From positions 1 through 64,000 of the forward strand of contig NZ_JAABNN010000008.1 of assembly GCF_009928415.1 (NCBI RefSeq): 64,000 bases of DNA, read 5' to 3'. Shown piece by piece: positions 37,677-47,159 of this stretch. The position numbers were made by a program, and so were the translations under genes. The notes beneath the pieces were generated by a model. It worked only from the letters and a program-made list of their open reading frames with translations, was not told the DNA's origin and did not search any database. Origin of the DNA: Bacillus sp. USDA818B3_A. Lineage in GTDB: Bacteria > Bacillota > Bacilli > Bacillales > Cytobacillaceae. The first letter of the stretch is position 1, and each line of letters begins with the position of its first letter.

Positions 37677-38996
37677 TTAGTGTCTATCAATTAACTGACA
37701 CATCATCATCGCTTTGCCAACTAACACGCCATCATTAAAGACTTCGACGTCTACTTTCCCAAACTTCCGGCCAACTTCGAGAATTTTTGGGAATATTTCT
37801 AATGTACTTTCCATTTGAACCGGTTTTAGAAAGTAAATCGTCATATTTTCAACTACCAGGTCTCCTTTTTTATAGCCGCGCAGTACCCGGTTGGCCGCAT
37901 CAGATACGACCGTAGTAAATACTCCATATGAGATGGTTCCTAAATGATTAGTCATTTGTGGTGTTACTTCACAGGAGTATACCTCTTCCCCTTTTGCTTT
38001 TCCCTGCACTAAGACCATTTGGTTGGTAATAATATCATCGATTGTTTCACCAACCTGCGGCTGACGCTGATTCATTTGCAGCGCCTTTAATACATCCTGA
38101 CGGCTGATGATCCCTTCTAGACGGTTGGACTCATCTGTTACAGGAAGGACTTCGATTCCCTCCCACACCATGGTATGGGCGGTGGAGGCAACACTTGTTT
38201 TCCCATTAACCGTCATCAAATTTTTTGTCATAATTTTATCTATAGCCGTTTCCAAATCTTGTCCTAAAATATCTTTACTTGTAACCATACCCTGTATCTT
38301 CATATTTTGATCAACTACAGGGTAGCGGCTGTGAGTGGTCTTTTGATTTAACTCATGCCACTTGGCCACTTTATCTGTTGTTTTTAGATAATACGTATCA
38401 GCTATGGGAGTTAAAATATCTTCCACTAAAATGATTTCCTTTTTGATTAATTGGTCGTAAATTGCACGGTTAATCATTGTTGCAACGGTAAAGGTATCAT
38501 AGCTAGTGGATATCACTGGCAATTCCAGCTTATCGGCTAATTTTTTTACATGCTCTTCTGAATCGAAACCACCTGTTATTAAAACCGCAGCTCCTGCTTT
38601 TAAAGCAAGTTCGTGTGCCTGTGTCCGGTTTCCGACAATAAGAAGATTCCCAGCCTCAGTATAGCGCATCATAGCCTCTAATTTCATCGCACCGATGACA
38701 AACTTATTGAGTGTTTTATGTAAACCCGTCCTGCCGCCTAGGACCTGTCCATCAACAATATTAACAACTTCTGCAAATGTCAGCTTTTCGATATTTTCTT
38801 TCTTTTTACGCTCGATCCGTATCGTTCCAACCCGTTCAATCGTGCTGACATATCCTTTATTTTCAGCTTCTTTAATTGCTCTATAAGCTGTTCCTTCACT
38901 TACGGTCATCGCCTTGGCGATTTGCCGCACTGATATTTTTTCCCCTATCGGAAGTCCATCAATGTATTGCAAAATTTGTTCATGCTTAGTAGCCAA
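37677..38996 (-). CDS. ytoI: YtoI: HTH, DRTGG, CBS and hotdog domain protein
   Basis: About 439 residues: N-terminal winged helix (GEKISVRQIAKAMTVSEGTAYRAIKEAENKGYVS), a DRTGG domain (FVIGAMKLEAMMRYTEAGNLLIVGNR), a CBS pair (residues about 190-310, with SRYPVVDQNMKIQGMVTSKDIL and VLPVTDESNRLEGIISRQDVLKAL) and a thioesterase-like hotdog at the C-terminus. This combination is characteristic of YtoI. CBS domains commonly bind adenine nucleotides; DRTGG-CBS proteins can bind cyclic di-AMP or AMP, which is untested here. TTG 38996 has AAGGGTG upstream; GTG 39005 is the alternative. Confidence 0.9.
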   Translation of the reverse strand: MATKHEQILQYIDGLPIGEKISVRQIAKAMTVSEGTAYRAIKEAENKGYVSTIERVGTIRIERKKKENIEKLTFAEVVNIVDGQVLGGRTGLHKTLNKFVIGAMKLEAMMRYTEAGNLLIVGNRTQAHELALKAGAAVLITGGFDSEEHVKKLADKLELPVISTSYDTFTVATMINRAIYDQLIKKEIILVEDILTPIADTYYLKTTDKVAKWHELNQKTTHSRYPVVDQNMKIQGMVTSKDILGQDLETAIDKIMTKNLMTVNGKTSVASTAHTMVWEGIEVLPVTDESNRLEGIISRQDVLKALQMNQRQPQVGETIDDIITNQMVLVQGKAKGEEVYSCEVTPQMTNHLGTISYGVFTTVVSDAANRVLRGYKKGDLVVENMTIYFLKPVQMESTLEIFPKILEVGRKFGKVDVEVFNDGVLVGKAMMMCQLIDRH

Positions 38997-39114
38997 GACC
39001 TTCACCCTTTTTTATTGAATTCCAAGTCATCCAGCTCTTTACCGGAATTATGTCTATTTTCCATTATAAAGTGTTAAAAGCCTTGATTCAATGCGGTTTC
39101 TGACAATTTATAAA

Positions 39115-39147
39115 ACAATGAGCGCCAGTTTAGAGGCGCTCATTGCC
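39115..39147 (-). terminator. Terminator downstream of the small membrane protein gene
   Basis: Minus-strand AATGAGCGCC...GGCGCTCATT 10-bp stem followed by GTTTTATAAATT. Confidence 0.8.
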
Positions 39148-39185
39148 AGGAGTCCTTAAAACTCCCTAATTATTTAAAAGAATTC

Positions 39186-39419
39186 CTAATACGAACGCGA
39201 GCGTTTCTTTACATTTCTTGACTGCATTCTTGAAGCAAGCTTCTTCGGACTATAAAGGAGTCCTGTCAAATTCCCGGCAATCACCATTAACGCAAATGCC
39301 AGCCAGGTTAATGAGAATATCCCTTCAGGTCCGTCAAGGTTGATTGATAGTCTTGGCACAGCAAAATAAAGCATAAAACCAGCTAGCAGCAAGCATAGTA
39401 AGTACCTGTTCTTTTTCAT
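39186..39419 (-). CDS. Small two-TM membrane protein, function unknown
   Basis: 77 residues: MKKNRY start, a first hydrophobic segment (LLCLLLAGFMLYFAV), an extracytoplasmic loop with NLDGPEG, a second hydrophobic segment (FSLTWLAFALMVIAGNLTGLLY) and a strongly basic tail (KKLASRMQSRNVKKRSRSY). A good ribosome binding site (GGGAGGAAAAATACG) precedes the ATG and a terminator follows, so it is a genuine single gene. I do not recognise a family. Confidence 0.75.
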   Translation of the reverse strand: MKKNRYLLCLLLAGFMLYFAVPRLSINLDGPEGIFSLTWLAFALMVIAGNLTGLLYSPKKLASRMQSRNVKKRSRSY

Positions 39420-39502
39420 CGTATTTTTCCTCCCTAAAAGACTGCTTGTTTCATTTTTATGCTAGAGGAAGGAAAAAAAGTATGTGAATAACGATAATCT
39501 AG

Positions 39503-40183
39503 TTAAATTTCTATTGCTTCCCCAGGCTTGAGCACAAGTCCATTGTTATTAGGCAGCAATTCAATAAATTGATATGGATCTTGTTTAATCGGCGGGAAGG
39601 TATTGTAATGGACGGGGATTACTTGCTTCGCTTGCAGCAGTTGTGCTGCATAGGCAGCGTCTTCCGCTCCCATCGTATAGTTATCACCAATTGGCAGGAA
39701 AGCGAGGTCAATCGGATGACGCTCTCCGATTAATTTCATATCGGAAAAAAGGGCTGTATCCCCAGCATGATAAATTGTTTTTCCTTCGTTCATGAACAGA
39801 ATTCCAGCAGGCATCCCGCAATAGATTAGTTGTTTATCTGTTGTTTGATAGCTTGAGCCGTGGAAAGCCTGGGTCAGTTTTATTCTGCCAAACTCAAATT
39901 GATAGGAACCGCCAATATGCATTCCATGTGTTTTTACACCCTGCCAGCTTAAGAAGGTTGACAGTTCGTCAGTAGCCACTACCAGTGCATCATTCCTTTT
40001 TGCCAATTCAACGGTATCCCCTACATGGTCATTATGGCCATGAGATAGGATAATCACATCGACTTTCACATCTTCAGCCTTTAAGTCTGTTAATGAATTA
40101 CCTGTAATAAACGGGTCAATGATGATATTTTTTCCTTGTGTATTAATTTGAACAACTGAATGTCCATGATAAGAAACTTTCAT
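39503..40183 (-). CDS. ytkL: Metal-dependent hydrolase, UPF0173 / metallo-beta-lactamase fold
   Basis: 226 residues. Metal-binding signature [10 protein letters not shown] (HxHxDH) near residue 50, further His in [13 protein letters not shown] and [11 protein letters not shown]. This is the pattern of the UPF0173 (YtkL) branch of the metallo-beta-lactamase fold. The substrate is unknown. No signal peptide. Start ATG follows AGGAGTGGG. Divergent from the dipeptidase gene. Confidence 0.92.
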   Translation of the reverse strand: MKVSYHGHSVVQINTQGKNIIIDPFITGNSLTDLKAEDVKVDVIILSHGHNDHVGDTVELAKRNDALVVATDELSTFLSWQGVKTHGMHIGGSYQFEFGRIKLTQAFHGSSYQTTDKQLIYCGMPAGILFMNEGKTIYHAGDTALFSDMKLIGERHPIDLAFLPIGDNYTMGAEDAAYAAQLLQAKQVIPVHYNTFPPIKQDPYQFIELLPNNNGLVLKPGEAIEI

Positions 40184-40365
40184 TCTTACCCACTCCTTTT
40201 TATATATTCAATTATGACTTCCATATAAATTTTGGAATTCCTGCTAACTTTATACCCATAACTGCCTCATTTTAGCGCATCATAAGGTGTGTTAGTTTAC
40301 ATTTACCTTTAATCTTGTTACGCTCTAATGGGTTTTTGAACTTAAGGTAAGGGGGTCCCCTAGAC

Positions 40366-41463
40366 ATGAATCAACGATTAATCAAACTTCAAACGTGGAT
40401 GAAAGAAAATGATGTAGACGTCTCCTTTTTGACTTCATCAGAAAATGTCTTTTATTTAAGCGGCTATTATACCGATCCTCATGAACGACTGCTAGCACTA
40501 GTTGTATTCCAGGAAGAGGAACCATTCTTGGTTTGCCCATCAATGGAAGTTCCCGACGCAAAACGTTCTGGCTGGGACCGGGAAATCATCGGATACAGCG
40601 ATATTGATCATCCGTGGGATATGATTTTAGGTTCTATTAATAAGAGAATAAATGGGGTTCATAAGGCAGCCATTGAAAAGGAACATATGAATGTGGAAAG
40701 GTACGAACAACTTTCTGCCATGTTCCCTAAAGCCGCTTTTATTTCTGCAGAAGAAAAATTACGGCTTCTTCGCATGATTAAAGATATGAATGAGCTAAAA
40801 ATTATCGAGGAAGCTTGTGCGCTTGCAGATTATGCGGTCGAATTCGGAGCCAGTGAGATAAAGGAAGGAAAGACAGAACTAGAAGTACTTAATGCACTGG
40901 AGTACGCCCTTAAACAAAAGGGTGTGACCGAGATGTCCTTTTCAACCATGGTTCTAACCGGAGCAAACGCTGCATCTCCTCATGGAACTCCAGGGGAAAC
41001 CAAAATTAAAAAAGGTGATCTTGTCTTGTTTGATTTAGGGGTTGTAGTTGACCGTTATTGTTCAGACATCACAAGAACCGTTGCTTATGGGGATATTAAC
41101 GACAAGCAAAAAGAAATCTACGATACGGTCCTAAAAGCCCAACTCGCGGCAATTGAGGCTAGTAAGCCAGGTGTCAGCGCTGCTGATGTGGATCTTACTG
41201 CCCGAAGAATCATTTCGGATGCCGGATACGGTGAATTTTTCCCACACCGTTTAGGTCATGGGCTCGGAATTAGTGTCCATGAGTATCCTTCATTAACTGA
41301 GACAAATCAGTTAATGATTGAAGAAGGAATGATATACACGATTGAACCGGGCATCTATGTTCCTGAAATAGCTGGCGTGAGAATTGAGGACGATATATTT
41401 ATCACTGCAGACGGAGCAAAGATTCTAACTAAATTCCCAAAAGAGCTTCAGATAATAAAATAA
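40366..41463 (+). CDS. M24 family Xaa-Pro dipeptidase/aminopeptidase
   Basis: 365 residues with the creatinase-type N-terminal domain (VDVSFLTSSENVFYLSGYYTDPHERL) and a pita-bread metallopeptidase core. The five metal ligands are visible: Asp in VLFDLGVV, Asp in CSDITRT, His in HRLGHGLGI, Glu in TIEPGIY and Glu in VRIEDD. It should cleave Xaa-Pro dipeptides or N-terminal residues before proline, in the cytosol. The 6S-like RNA follows on the same strand. Related to B. subtilis YkvY and YqhT; I do not assign one name. Confidence 0.93.
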   Translation: MNQRLIKLQTWMKENDVDVSFLTSSENVFYLSGYYTDPHERLLALVVFQEEEPFLVCPSMEVPDAKRSGWDREIIGYSDIDHPWDMILGSINKRINGVHKAAIEKEHMNVERYEQLSAMFPKAAFISAEEKLRLLRMIKDMNELKIIEEACALADYAVEFGASEIKEGKTELEVLNALEYALKQKGVTEMSFSTMVLTGANAASPHGTPGETKIKKGDLVLFDLGVVVDRYCSDITRTVAYGDINDKQKEIYDTVLKAQLAAIEASKPGVSAADVDLTARRIISDAGYGEFFPHRLGHGLGISVHEYPSLTETNQLMIEEGMIYTIEPGIYVPEIAGVRIEDDIFITADGAKILTKFPKELQIIK

Positions 41464-41516
41464 TATTTTGGGACTTTTTTACATTGAACTTCATGAGGAA
41501 TTGATGTATTATACTA

Positions 41517-41722
41517 TTACAAGCTGCGTTGTACGTAATCATAATAAAGTTTTAACCTTTAAGCTGTAAAAGGGAGTTTAACTATCGAAGCCGAAATGAC
41601 AGGCCTCTGTCTATAAGACATGGAGGACACGCAGGAATGCTTCTGAGAACACCCACTTTGAGGAGTGGTGGTTTAAAACTTTCTTATCACACTACGGCAA
41701 ATGCGGCTACATATTTGCTTTT
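41517..41722 (+). ncRNA. 6S RNA candidate (6S-2/bsrB-like)
   Basis: About 200 nt with its own promoter (TTGAAC, 17 bp, TATTAT ending near 41511). Two helices close it: AGCTGCGTT (41522-41530) with AATGCGGCT (41699-41707), and ATAATAAAGTTTTAACC with GGTTTAAAACTTTCTTAT. Inside is a large open region, a side hairpin ACCCACTTTGAGGAGTGGT, and an apical arm GAAGC...GCTTC with CCTCTGTCT/AGACATGGAGG. A long closing stem, central bubble and apical arm form the 6S RNA plan; 6S RNA binds RNA polymerase. The bubble's 5' side could template a product RNA AAAGGUUAAAACUUU, which resembles the B. subtilis 6S-2 product as I remember it. Rfam comparison was not possible. Confidence 0.7.
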
Positions 41723-41724
41723 AA

Positions 41725-41757
41725 AAACCAACTTCCTTGTGAAGTTGGTTTTTCTTT
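41725..41757 (+). terminator. Terminator of the 6S-like RNA
   Basis: AACCAACTTC-CTTG-TGAAGTTGGTT hairpin with a TTTTTCTTT tail on the plus strand. Confidence 0.85.
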
Positions 41758-41766
41758 GAAACAAAC

Positions 41767-41802
41767 AAAATAAAGGAGGAGGCCAAGGCCTCTTCCTTTA
41801 TT
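41767..41802 (-). terminator. ald terminator overlapping the stop codon
   Basis: AAATAAAGGAAGAGGCC...GGCCTCCTCCTTTATTT is a 17-bp imperfect stem on the minus strand whose 5' base includes the ald TAA stop. T-rich sequence follows. Confidence 0.8.
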
Positions 41803-42919
41803 TTTTCCCCAACAATGTTTTGGTATCCGTGTAAGCCAATCCTTGGGCTTCCGCCACCGCTTGATAAGTCACACGGCCCCCCAGTGTATTAATCCCCTTT
41901 AATAAAGCCTCATTGTCGAGACAGGCTTGTATATATCCTTTATTAGCAACCTGAAGGGCGTATGGGACGGTTACATTTGTTAAAGCTATGGTTGATGTCC
42001 TTGGTACAGCACCAGGCATATTGGCGACCGCATAATGGACGACATCATGTTTTATATATGTTGGTTGGTCATGAGTTGTTATTCGATCGGTTGTCTCAAA
42101 GATCCCGCCTTGGTCGATTGCGATATCCACAACCACACTTCCTGGATTCATCGAACGAATCATCTCATCTGTTACAAGCTTTGGAGCCTTTGCCCCTGGG
42201 ATGAGGACCGCTCCAATTACTAAATCTGATTCTTTAACTGCTACTGCAATATTATAGGGATTGGACATTAAAGTAGTTACATCTGTCCCAAAAATATCAT
42301 CTAGCTGACGGAGACGATCAGGATTTACATCAATAAGGGTTACTTTCGCCCCTAAGCCAATCGCCATTTTGGCTGCATTGGTACCAGCCACACCACCGCC
42401 AATAATGGTCACTTTTCCTCTTTGCACGCCAGGAACACCTGAGAGGAGAATCCCCTTTCCTCCATAGACTTTTTCTAAAAATTGAGCACCAATTTGCGGA
42501 GCCATTCGGCCTGCTACCTCACTCATTGGGGTTAATAACGGGAGACTATTATTTGGCAATTGAACAGTTTCATATGCAATCCCAACTACTCTTTTGTCTA
42601 TTAATGCTTTTGTTAATGCCGGTTCAGGTGCCAGATGCAAATATGTAAATAAAATCAACCCTTCCCGGAAATATTGGTATTCACTTGGGAGTGGTTCCTT
42701 TACCTTCATAACCATCTCAGCAGACCATGCCTCTTCAGCTGTTTTTACGATGACTGCCCCTTTGGAGCGATAATCCTCATCTAAAAAACCAGAGCCTAGT
42801 CCGGCGCCTTTTTCAATAAAAACTACGTGTCCATATTTTACGAGATTAACAACGCCTGCAGGTGTCATGGCCACACGATTTTCATTATTCTTTATTTCTT
42901 TCGGTACTCCAATCCGCAT
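41798..42919 (-). CDS. ald: Alanine dehydrogenase
   Basis: NAD-dependent deamination of alanine to pyruvate and ammonia; in B. subtilis needed for growth on alanine and for sporulation. 373 residues: [34 protein letters not shown] with the substrate Lys, [12 protein letters not shown] with the active-site His, and the NAD fold [28 protein letters not shown]. The C-terminal part includes [14 protein letters not shown] and [22 protein letters not shown] precedes the ATG. Single-gene unit ended by its own terminator. Confidence 0.97.
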   Translation of the reverse strand: MRIGVPKEIKNNENRVAMTPAGVVNLVKYGHVVFIEKGAGLGSGFLDEDYRSKGAVIVKTAEEAWSAEMVMKVKEPLPSEYQYFREGLILFTYLHLAPEPALTKALIDKRVVGIAYETVQLPNNSLPLLTPMSEVAGRMAPQIGAQFLEKVYGGKGILLSGVPGVQRGKVTIIGGGVAGTNAAKMAIGLGAKVTLIDVNPDRLRQLDDIFGTDVTTLMSNPYNIAVAVKESDLVIGAVLIPGAKAPKLVTDEMIRSMNPGSVVVDIAIDQGGIFETTDRITTHDQPTYIKHDVVHYAVANMPGAVPRTSTIALTNVTVPYALQVANKGYIQACLDNEALLKGINTLGGRVTYQAVAEAQGLAYTDTKTLLGKK

Positions 42920-43009
42920 ATGCTAACCTCCATGTTTTTTCCATTTATAACAAGTTACTATACTATATCCTTTTATGTTGAAAAGGTAACCTTAATTTAA
43001 TCAATACAG

Positions 43010-43042
43010 AAAAAAAGCTGCCTATTAATAGACAGCTTTTTC
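43010..43042 (-). terminator. Terminator of the 52-residue protein gene
   Basis: AAAAAAGCTGcCTATTAATAGaCAGCTTTTT hairpin with A and T runs on both sides. Confidence 0.8.
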
Positions 43043-43056
43043 CTTTAAATCCTTAT

Positions 43057-43215
43057 TTACTCCTCTACAGCAGTAAAATCGCTTGCTTCTGCTAGTGCCG
43101 TGCCTTCTCCTATAAAGCCGCTATTATAGGAGTTCAGAATTTGCTGGCTCACTTCCAGCGTACCCTTTTCATCAAATTCGAAGGTATAGATGTTCTTTGC
43201 TTCCCGTTTACTCAT
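43057..43215 (-). CDS. Small conserved-looking protein, 52 residues
   Basis: Starts MSKREAKNIYTFEFDEKG, contains VSQQILNSYNSGFIGEG and ends DFTAVEE. Acidic, with no membrane segment. It has AGGAGGC 12 bp upstream and is followed by a clean terminator, which supports a real gene. I do not recognise the family with certainty. It lies between ald (same strand) and the universal stress gene (divergent). Confidence 0.7.
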   Translation of the reverse strand: MSKREAKNIYTFEFDEKGTLEVSQQILNSYNSGFIGEGTALAEASDFTAVEE

Positions 43216-43319
43216 AATTTACATGCCTCCTATCGATATGTTACTCCATTATTGTTCGAAAAATTGCAACAATTATTCATTGTTAAATAATGTATAATCA
43301 AGGTGAGGAGATGATAATC

Positions 43320-43772
43320 ATGGGACTTCAATATCGTCATATTTTAGTCGCTATGGATGGATCTAGGGAAGCAGAATGGGCGTTTCAGAAAGGGATTGAA
43401 ATTGCCAAACGGAATGGTGCACGGCTGTTGTTAGTTCATGTCATAGACACTAGGACCTTTGCCTTAATGGATGCATACGACACTGTTATTGGCGATCGTG
43501 CCGAAAAGCTGGCAAAAGATATGCTAGAAAGGTATCAAAACCAAGCCGTTGAAGCAGGATTAACAGACTTCCAATATGAAATCGGATTCGGCTCACCAAA
43601 AATTCTAATACCTAGAGAAATTGCAAAAAAACATCAAGTTGACTTAATCCTCTGCGGCGCTACTGGTATGAATGTAGTTGAAAGATTCTTTATCGGAAGT
43701 GTTTCTGAACATATTACCCGCTATGCACCATGTGATGTACTTATCGTTCGGACTGTAAAAGATACGGAATAG
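43320..43772 (+). CDS. Universal stress protein UspA family
   Basis: 150 residues with a single Usp domain: MGLQYRHILVAMDGSREAEWAF, LLLVHVIDT, and the ATP-binding signature LILCGATGMNVVERFFIGSVSEHITRYAPCDVLIVR (G-2x-G-9x-GS). Members with this signature bind ATP and respond to starvation or stress. ATG 43320 has AGGAG nine bases upstream; TATAAT-like sequence lies about 20 bp before that. Its own terminator follows. Confidence 0.92.
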   Translation: MGLQYRHILVAMDGSREAEWAFQKGIEIAKRNGARLLLVHVIDTRTFALMDAYDTVIGDRAEKLAKDMLERYQNQAVEAGLTDFQYEIGFGSPKILIPREIAKKHQVDLILCGATGMNVVERFFIGSVSEHITRYAPCDVLIVRTVKDTE

Positions 43773-43792
43773 ACATTCTATTATATAATGTA

Positions 43793-43820
43793 AGCACGGA
43801 GCTAATAGCTCCGTGCTTTT
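43793..43820 (+). terminator. Terminator of the universal stress protein gene
   Basis: AGCACGGAGCTAATAGCTCCGTGCTTTT, an 11-bp stem with T-run. Confidence 0.9.
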
Positions 43821-43880
43821 CCTTAAAACGGTGCCTGACACCATTTCTACTATTTACAAAATAATATTGGAGGTAAAGCT

Positions 43881-44195
43881 ATGATGGAACATTTTTCTTT
43901 TGATGAACGCCTTGGGATTTCCATACCGGATTTAACGCTTGAATGGGATGAATATAATAAGGAAACCCAGCAGTATATCTTGCTTCATTGGGAGCGTATT
44001 CGTGGATCGATTCCAGATCGGATTGCGGAGCTCGAACAGGAAATTAACTTTAAACAGGCTAAGCTTTCAGATGAAAGTGATTTTCCACGTTCTTGTAAAT
44101 TGAATACTGAAATCGCAGACCTTGCTTCTATCATTAATGATTTATGGCTTTGGTACCGTGCAAACCAAACCGTTTCAACAAAAGTACATCAATAA
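43881..44195 (+). CDS. Conserved hypothetical protein, helical
   Basis: 104 residues, soluble, largely helical. The centre (IRGSIPDRIAELEQEINFKQAKLSDESDFPRSCKLNTEIADLASIINDLWLWYR) has heptad-like spacing that could form a coiled-coil hairpin. Two consecutive ATG codons; GGAGGT stands upstream. No motif recognised. A separate terminator follows, so it is a single-gene unit. Confidence 0.75.
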   Translation: MMEHFSFDERLGISIPDLTLEWDEYNKETQQYILLHWERIRGSIPDRIAELEQEINFKQAKLSDESDFPRSCKLNTEIADLASIINDLWLWYRANQTVSTKVHQ

Positions 44196-44198
44196 ATA

Positions 44199-44227
44199 AA
44201 ACTCCCTATTTGCAGGGAGTTTTTTTC
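44199..44227 (+). terminator. Terminator of the 104-residue protein gene
   Basis: AAACTCCC-TATTTGC-GGGAGTTTTTTT hairpin just past the stop codon. Confidence 0.9.
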
Positions 44228-44228
44228 A

Positions 44229-44294
44229 CACATCCAGCTTCTTCATTCACGGGATCGAAAATCATAAGCCCCTAATCAAGGCGCTTCTGCTTTT
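44229..44294 (+). repeat. Collapsed copy of the palindromic intergenic repeat
   Basis: ACATCCAGCTTC, then ATCATAAGCCCCTAATC and AAGGCGCTTCTGCTTTT. These correspond, in inverse orientation, to the ends and the GGCTTATGA segment of the repeats at 2927-3043 and 10499-10736, with the interior shortened. Confidence 0.65.
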
Positions 44295-44297
44295 GTT

Positions 44298-44810
44298 TTA
44301 CAAATCTTTCTTTAATTCCCGAACGATATGCCCGATCTCAGGCAATATCAGTTTGTTCATTGCCAATCGGACAGCACCTGTAGATCCGGGGGTCGAAAAA
44401 ACCGCTTTATCTTTCACAACACCAGCAATCGCTCTTGAGAGGATGGCAGCAGAACCGATATCCTCCTGATAGCTCAGCATCCTAAATAATTCTCCGAAAC
44501 CGACAATTTCTTTCTCTAACAGACTTTGGACTGTTTCTATCGTTACATCCCGCTTAGCAATCCCTGTACCGCCATTCGTGAGGATGACATCAATGTCCTC
44601 TCTCTCACAGCCTCTTATAATCTCTGCCTCAATCGGTTCTGACTCATCTTTAACAATGCAATAATCTAAAATGGAATGTCCTGCATCTTCGAGCATTTCG
44701 ATCATTAATTTGCCGCTTTTATCTGTATCTTGATTTCTCGTATCACTGACAGTAATGATTTTACAGCGAACGGCCTTTGGAGCCTGCTTCTTATGTTCTT
44801 CCGTACTCAT
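44298..44810 (-). CDS. moaB: Molybdenum cofactor biosynthesis protein MoaB
   Basis: MogA/MoaB family, expected to adenylylate molybdopterin before molybdenum insertion. 170 residues with IITVSDTRNQDTDKSG, LTNGGTGIAKRDVTIE and FSTPGSTGAVRLAMNKLI, the three conserved blocks of the family. It lies 5 bp behind the EcsC-family gene. No other cofactor genes are nearby. Confidence 0.93.
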   Translation of the reverse strand: MSTEEHKKQAPKAVRCKIITVSDTRNQDTDKSGKLMIEMLEDAGHSILDYCIVKDESEPIEAEIIRGCEREDIDVILTNGGTGIAKRDVTIETVQSLLEKEIVGFGELFRMLSYQEDIGSAAILSRAIAGVVKDKAVFSTPGSTGAVRLAMNKLILPEIGHIVRELKKDL

Positions 44811-44815
44811 TTTTA

Positions 44816-45649
44816 TTACTCCTCTTTTCCCTTAAGATACCGAAGCTGATAATACTTATGGGCAAAATCGGTGACTTTGCGTGTTAGTTGATAATTGGTC
44901 CCTGCCCCTATAGCCATGCTGACAAGGGGGATCCCTTGGATGGCCCGTCTCCGGAACAACATAATCACCATCGCTTTAAACAGCTGCTGTACAGGCTGCT
45001 CTAACCAGGTAATATCAGTTATTTTCTCATTGCCTTCATAAAAATACAGCTCTTCATGTGCTTCTAATTCTGCGATCAACGAAGACCAGCCCTCTTTTCG
45101 AAATCTAGCCGGCAATGCAGCCGTATGAAATACCTTTAAAGACGTCATCATTTCAAAAGGTGTATTCACCTCAAACCCATAGGTCATGGCAATCAATTGA
45201 ACCACTCGTAAATTAATCACTGCCATCGCTGGGATATCTGCTCCTAAAAGAAGAGTTCCCCCCGTTCCAGACAAACCGCCTTGGGCAAAAGAATAGAGAC
45301 GATGTCTTGCAATTTGCTGCTCTGCTATGTATTTTAATTGGTCTATATCTAATTGTTGTAAATCTGCAATTTTCTCTATATCTTTTTTGAAGATTCTACC
45401 CGAAGAAAGAATTCTTTCCTTTGCATCTATTTGGAGTTGTGCCCCCTGTATAATACTGTGTAAATGAAATAACCAACCATCAATCACTGAAAAAAATTGC
45501 CTTTGGACCTTCTCTGGCAACAAGGAAAAAGAACGCTCTAAATATTTTTCATACAGTAACTGGAAATCATTGGACTCATAGTTTAATAAGTTATTTTCCC
45601 ATGAGCGTATCTCATTCAAAACGAGTGTTTCACGGTCTGTCAATGGCAA
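44816..45649 (-). CDS. EcsC family protein
   Basis: 277 residues, with the EcsC-family core LYSFAQGGLSGTGGTLLLGADIPAMAVINLRVVQLIAMTYGFEV near residues 117-160 and a second conserved part (RRAIQGIPLVSMAIGAGTNYQLTRKVTDFAHKYYQLRYL) at the C-terminus. Hydrophobic but without clear transmembrane helices. EcsC proteins have no established activity. The start is TTG 45649 behind GGAGGGG. Followed by moaB. Confidence 0.88.
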   Translation of the reverse strand: MPLTDRETLVLNEIRSWENNLLNYESNDFQLLYEKYLERSFSLLPEKVQRQFFSVIDGWLFHLHSIIQGAQLQIDAKERILSSGRIFKKDIEKIADLQQLDIDQLKYIAEQQIARHRLYSFAQGGLSGTGGTLLLGADIPAMAVINLRVVQLIAMTYGFEVNTPFEMMTSLKVFHTAALPARFRKEGWSSLIAELEAHEELYFYEGNEKITDITWLEQPVQQLFKAMVIMLFRRRAIQGIPLVSMAIGAGTNYQLTRKVTDFAHKYYQLRYLKGKEE

Positions 45650-45710
45650 TATGGACCCCTCCTGCTCATTGTTTCTATTTTCAGTATATCACAAATAAAA
45701 TCTACTGAAA

Positions 45711-45750
45711 AAAGGCAAAAGCCATCAAGTTCAGCTTTTGCCTTTTTACA
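45711..45750 (-). terminator. ackA terminator
   Basis: AAAAAGGCAAAAGC...GCTTTTGCCTTTTT 14-bp stem with T-run downstream of ackA. Confidence 0.9.
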
Positions 45751-45765
45751 TTATAAAAATTTCTT

Positions 45766-46953
45766 TTAGTGTGATAAACGAACAACGTCGCGGGCAATCA
45801 TAACCTCTTCATTTGTAGGAATGATGATTACTTTAACTGGTGAATGAGGATAGTTAATAAATGCTTCCTCGCCTCTTACCTTGTTTAAAGCAGGATCCCA
45901 ATATACGCCCATAAATTCTAGTCCTTTTAAAATACGTTCTCTAATTGGGTCGCTGTTCTCACCGATACCGGCAGTGAAAATAATTGCGTCTACGCCATAC
46001 ATACGTGCAGCATAAGAACCGATATATTTATGAATACGATTAGCAAACACATCTAATGCAAGCTCCGCACGCTCATTTCCTTTGTCCGCTTCACCAATAA
46101 TATCCCGAAGATCACTTGAAAAACCAGAAACAGCTAACATACCGCTCTTTTTATTTAACACATCAAGCACTTCTTCAGCAGTTTGATTTGTTTTTTCCAT
46201 GATATATGGAATAAGGGCAGGGTCAATGTTTCCTGAACGGGTCCCCATCGTTACACCTGCTAGTGGTGTAAAGCCCATAGAAGTGTCAATAGACTTTCCG
46301 CCTTCAATTGCAGCGATACTTGCTCCGTTACCTAAGTGGCAAGAGAGTAATCGAAGCTGTTCAATTGGACGGCCTAATAATTCTGCTGCACGCTGCGATA
46401 CATATTTATGACTTGTGCCGTGAAAACCATATTTACGGATTCCATATTTTTCATAGTATTCATATGGCAAGCTGTATAAGAACGAGCTTTCAGGCATTGT
46501 CTGATGAAATGCTGTATCGAACACTGCAACTGCCGGTACATTAGGAAGAACTTGTTTGAACGCTTTAATACCAGTGGCATTTGCCGGATTATGCAATGGA
46601 GCTAATTCGGATAATTCTTCAATTTTAGCTAAAACTTCATCAGTAATTAATGCTGAATCGTTAAATGCCTCTCCACCGTGCACGACGCGATGTCCAATTC
46701 CTTCAATTTCATTAAGAGATTTGATAATACCTAAAGAGGTTAATTTATCCAATAGCATCTTAACCGCTATATCATGATCGGGAATATCAGTGACTTCTTC
46801 AACTTTTTCACCATTCACCGTTATATTAAAAATTGAATCATTAAGACCAATTCTCTCAATTAGTCCTTTTGTGATTACTTCCTCGCTTGGCATTTCGAAC
46901 AACTGAAATTTCAACGAAGAACTACCTGCATTGATCGCAATAACTTTTGCCAT
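45766..46953 (-). CDS. ackA: Acetate kinase
   Basis: Interconverts acetyl phosphate and acetate with ATP, the overflow route for excess carbon. 395 residues: [60 protein letters not shown] and [14 protein letters not shown], covering the phosphate, acetate and nucleotide sites. ATG 46953 follows AAAGGAGC. A cre site lies about 150 bp upstream, fitting CcpA activation of overflow metabolism. Confidence 0.97.
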   Translation of the reverse strand: MAKVIAINAGSSSLKFQLFEMPSEEVITKGLIERIGLNDSIFNITVNGEKVEEVTDIPDHDIAVKMLLDKLTSLGIIKSLNEIEGIGHRVVHGGEAFNDSALITDEVLAKIEELSELAPLHNPANATGIKAFKQVLPNVPAVAVFDTAFHQTMPESSFLYSLPYEYYEKYGIRKYGFHGTSHKYVSQRAAELLGRPIEQLRLLSCHLGNGASIAAIEGGKSIDTSMGFTPLAGVTMGTRSGNIDPALIPYIMEKTNQTAEEVLDVLNKKSGMLAVSGFSSDLRDIIGEADKGNERAELALDVFANRIHKYIGSYAARMYGVDAIIFTAGIGENSDPIRERILKGLEFMGVYWDPALNKVRGEEAFINYPHSPVKVIIIPTNEEVMIARDVVRLSH

Positions 46954-47099
46954 TATTAGAACGCTCCTTTTATATAACAACATCGATTTGCCAATAATTA
47001 TGTTTTAATACACCTTTATTTTGTGCAAACCGCTCCTGTTTATTTCCCTCAATTTTTCATTTAATCACTGTAGATTAGACTTTTCAAGGAATAATTTAC

Positions 47100-47115
47100 A
47101 TGGGAACGATTACAT
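47100..47115 (-). promoter_or_regulatory. cre site upstream of ackA
   Basis: On the minus strand ATGTAATCGTTCCCAT contains TGTAATCGTTCCCA, which fits the catabolite-responsive core TGNAANCGNNNNCA at every fixed position. In B. subtilis CcpA activates ackA from an upstream cre. Confidence 0.7.
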
Positions 47116-47159
47116 GACAAATGTTCATATATTCACAAATTTCTTAATTTCGCAAAAAC

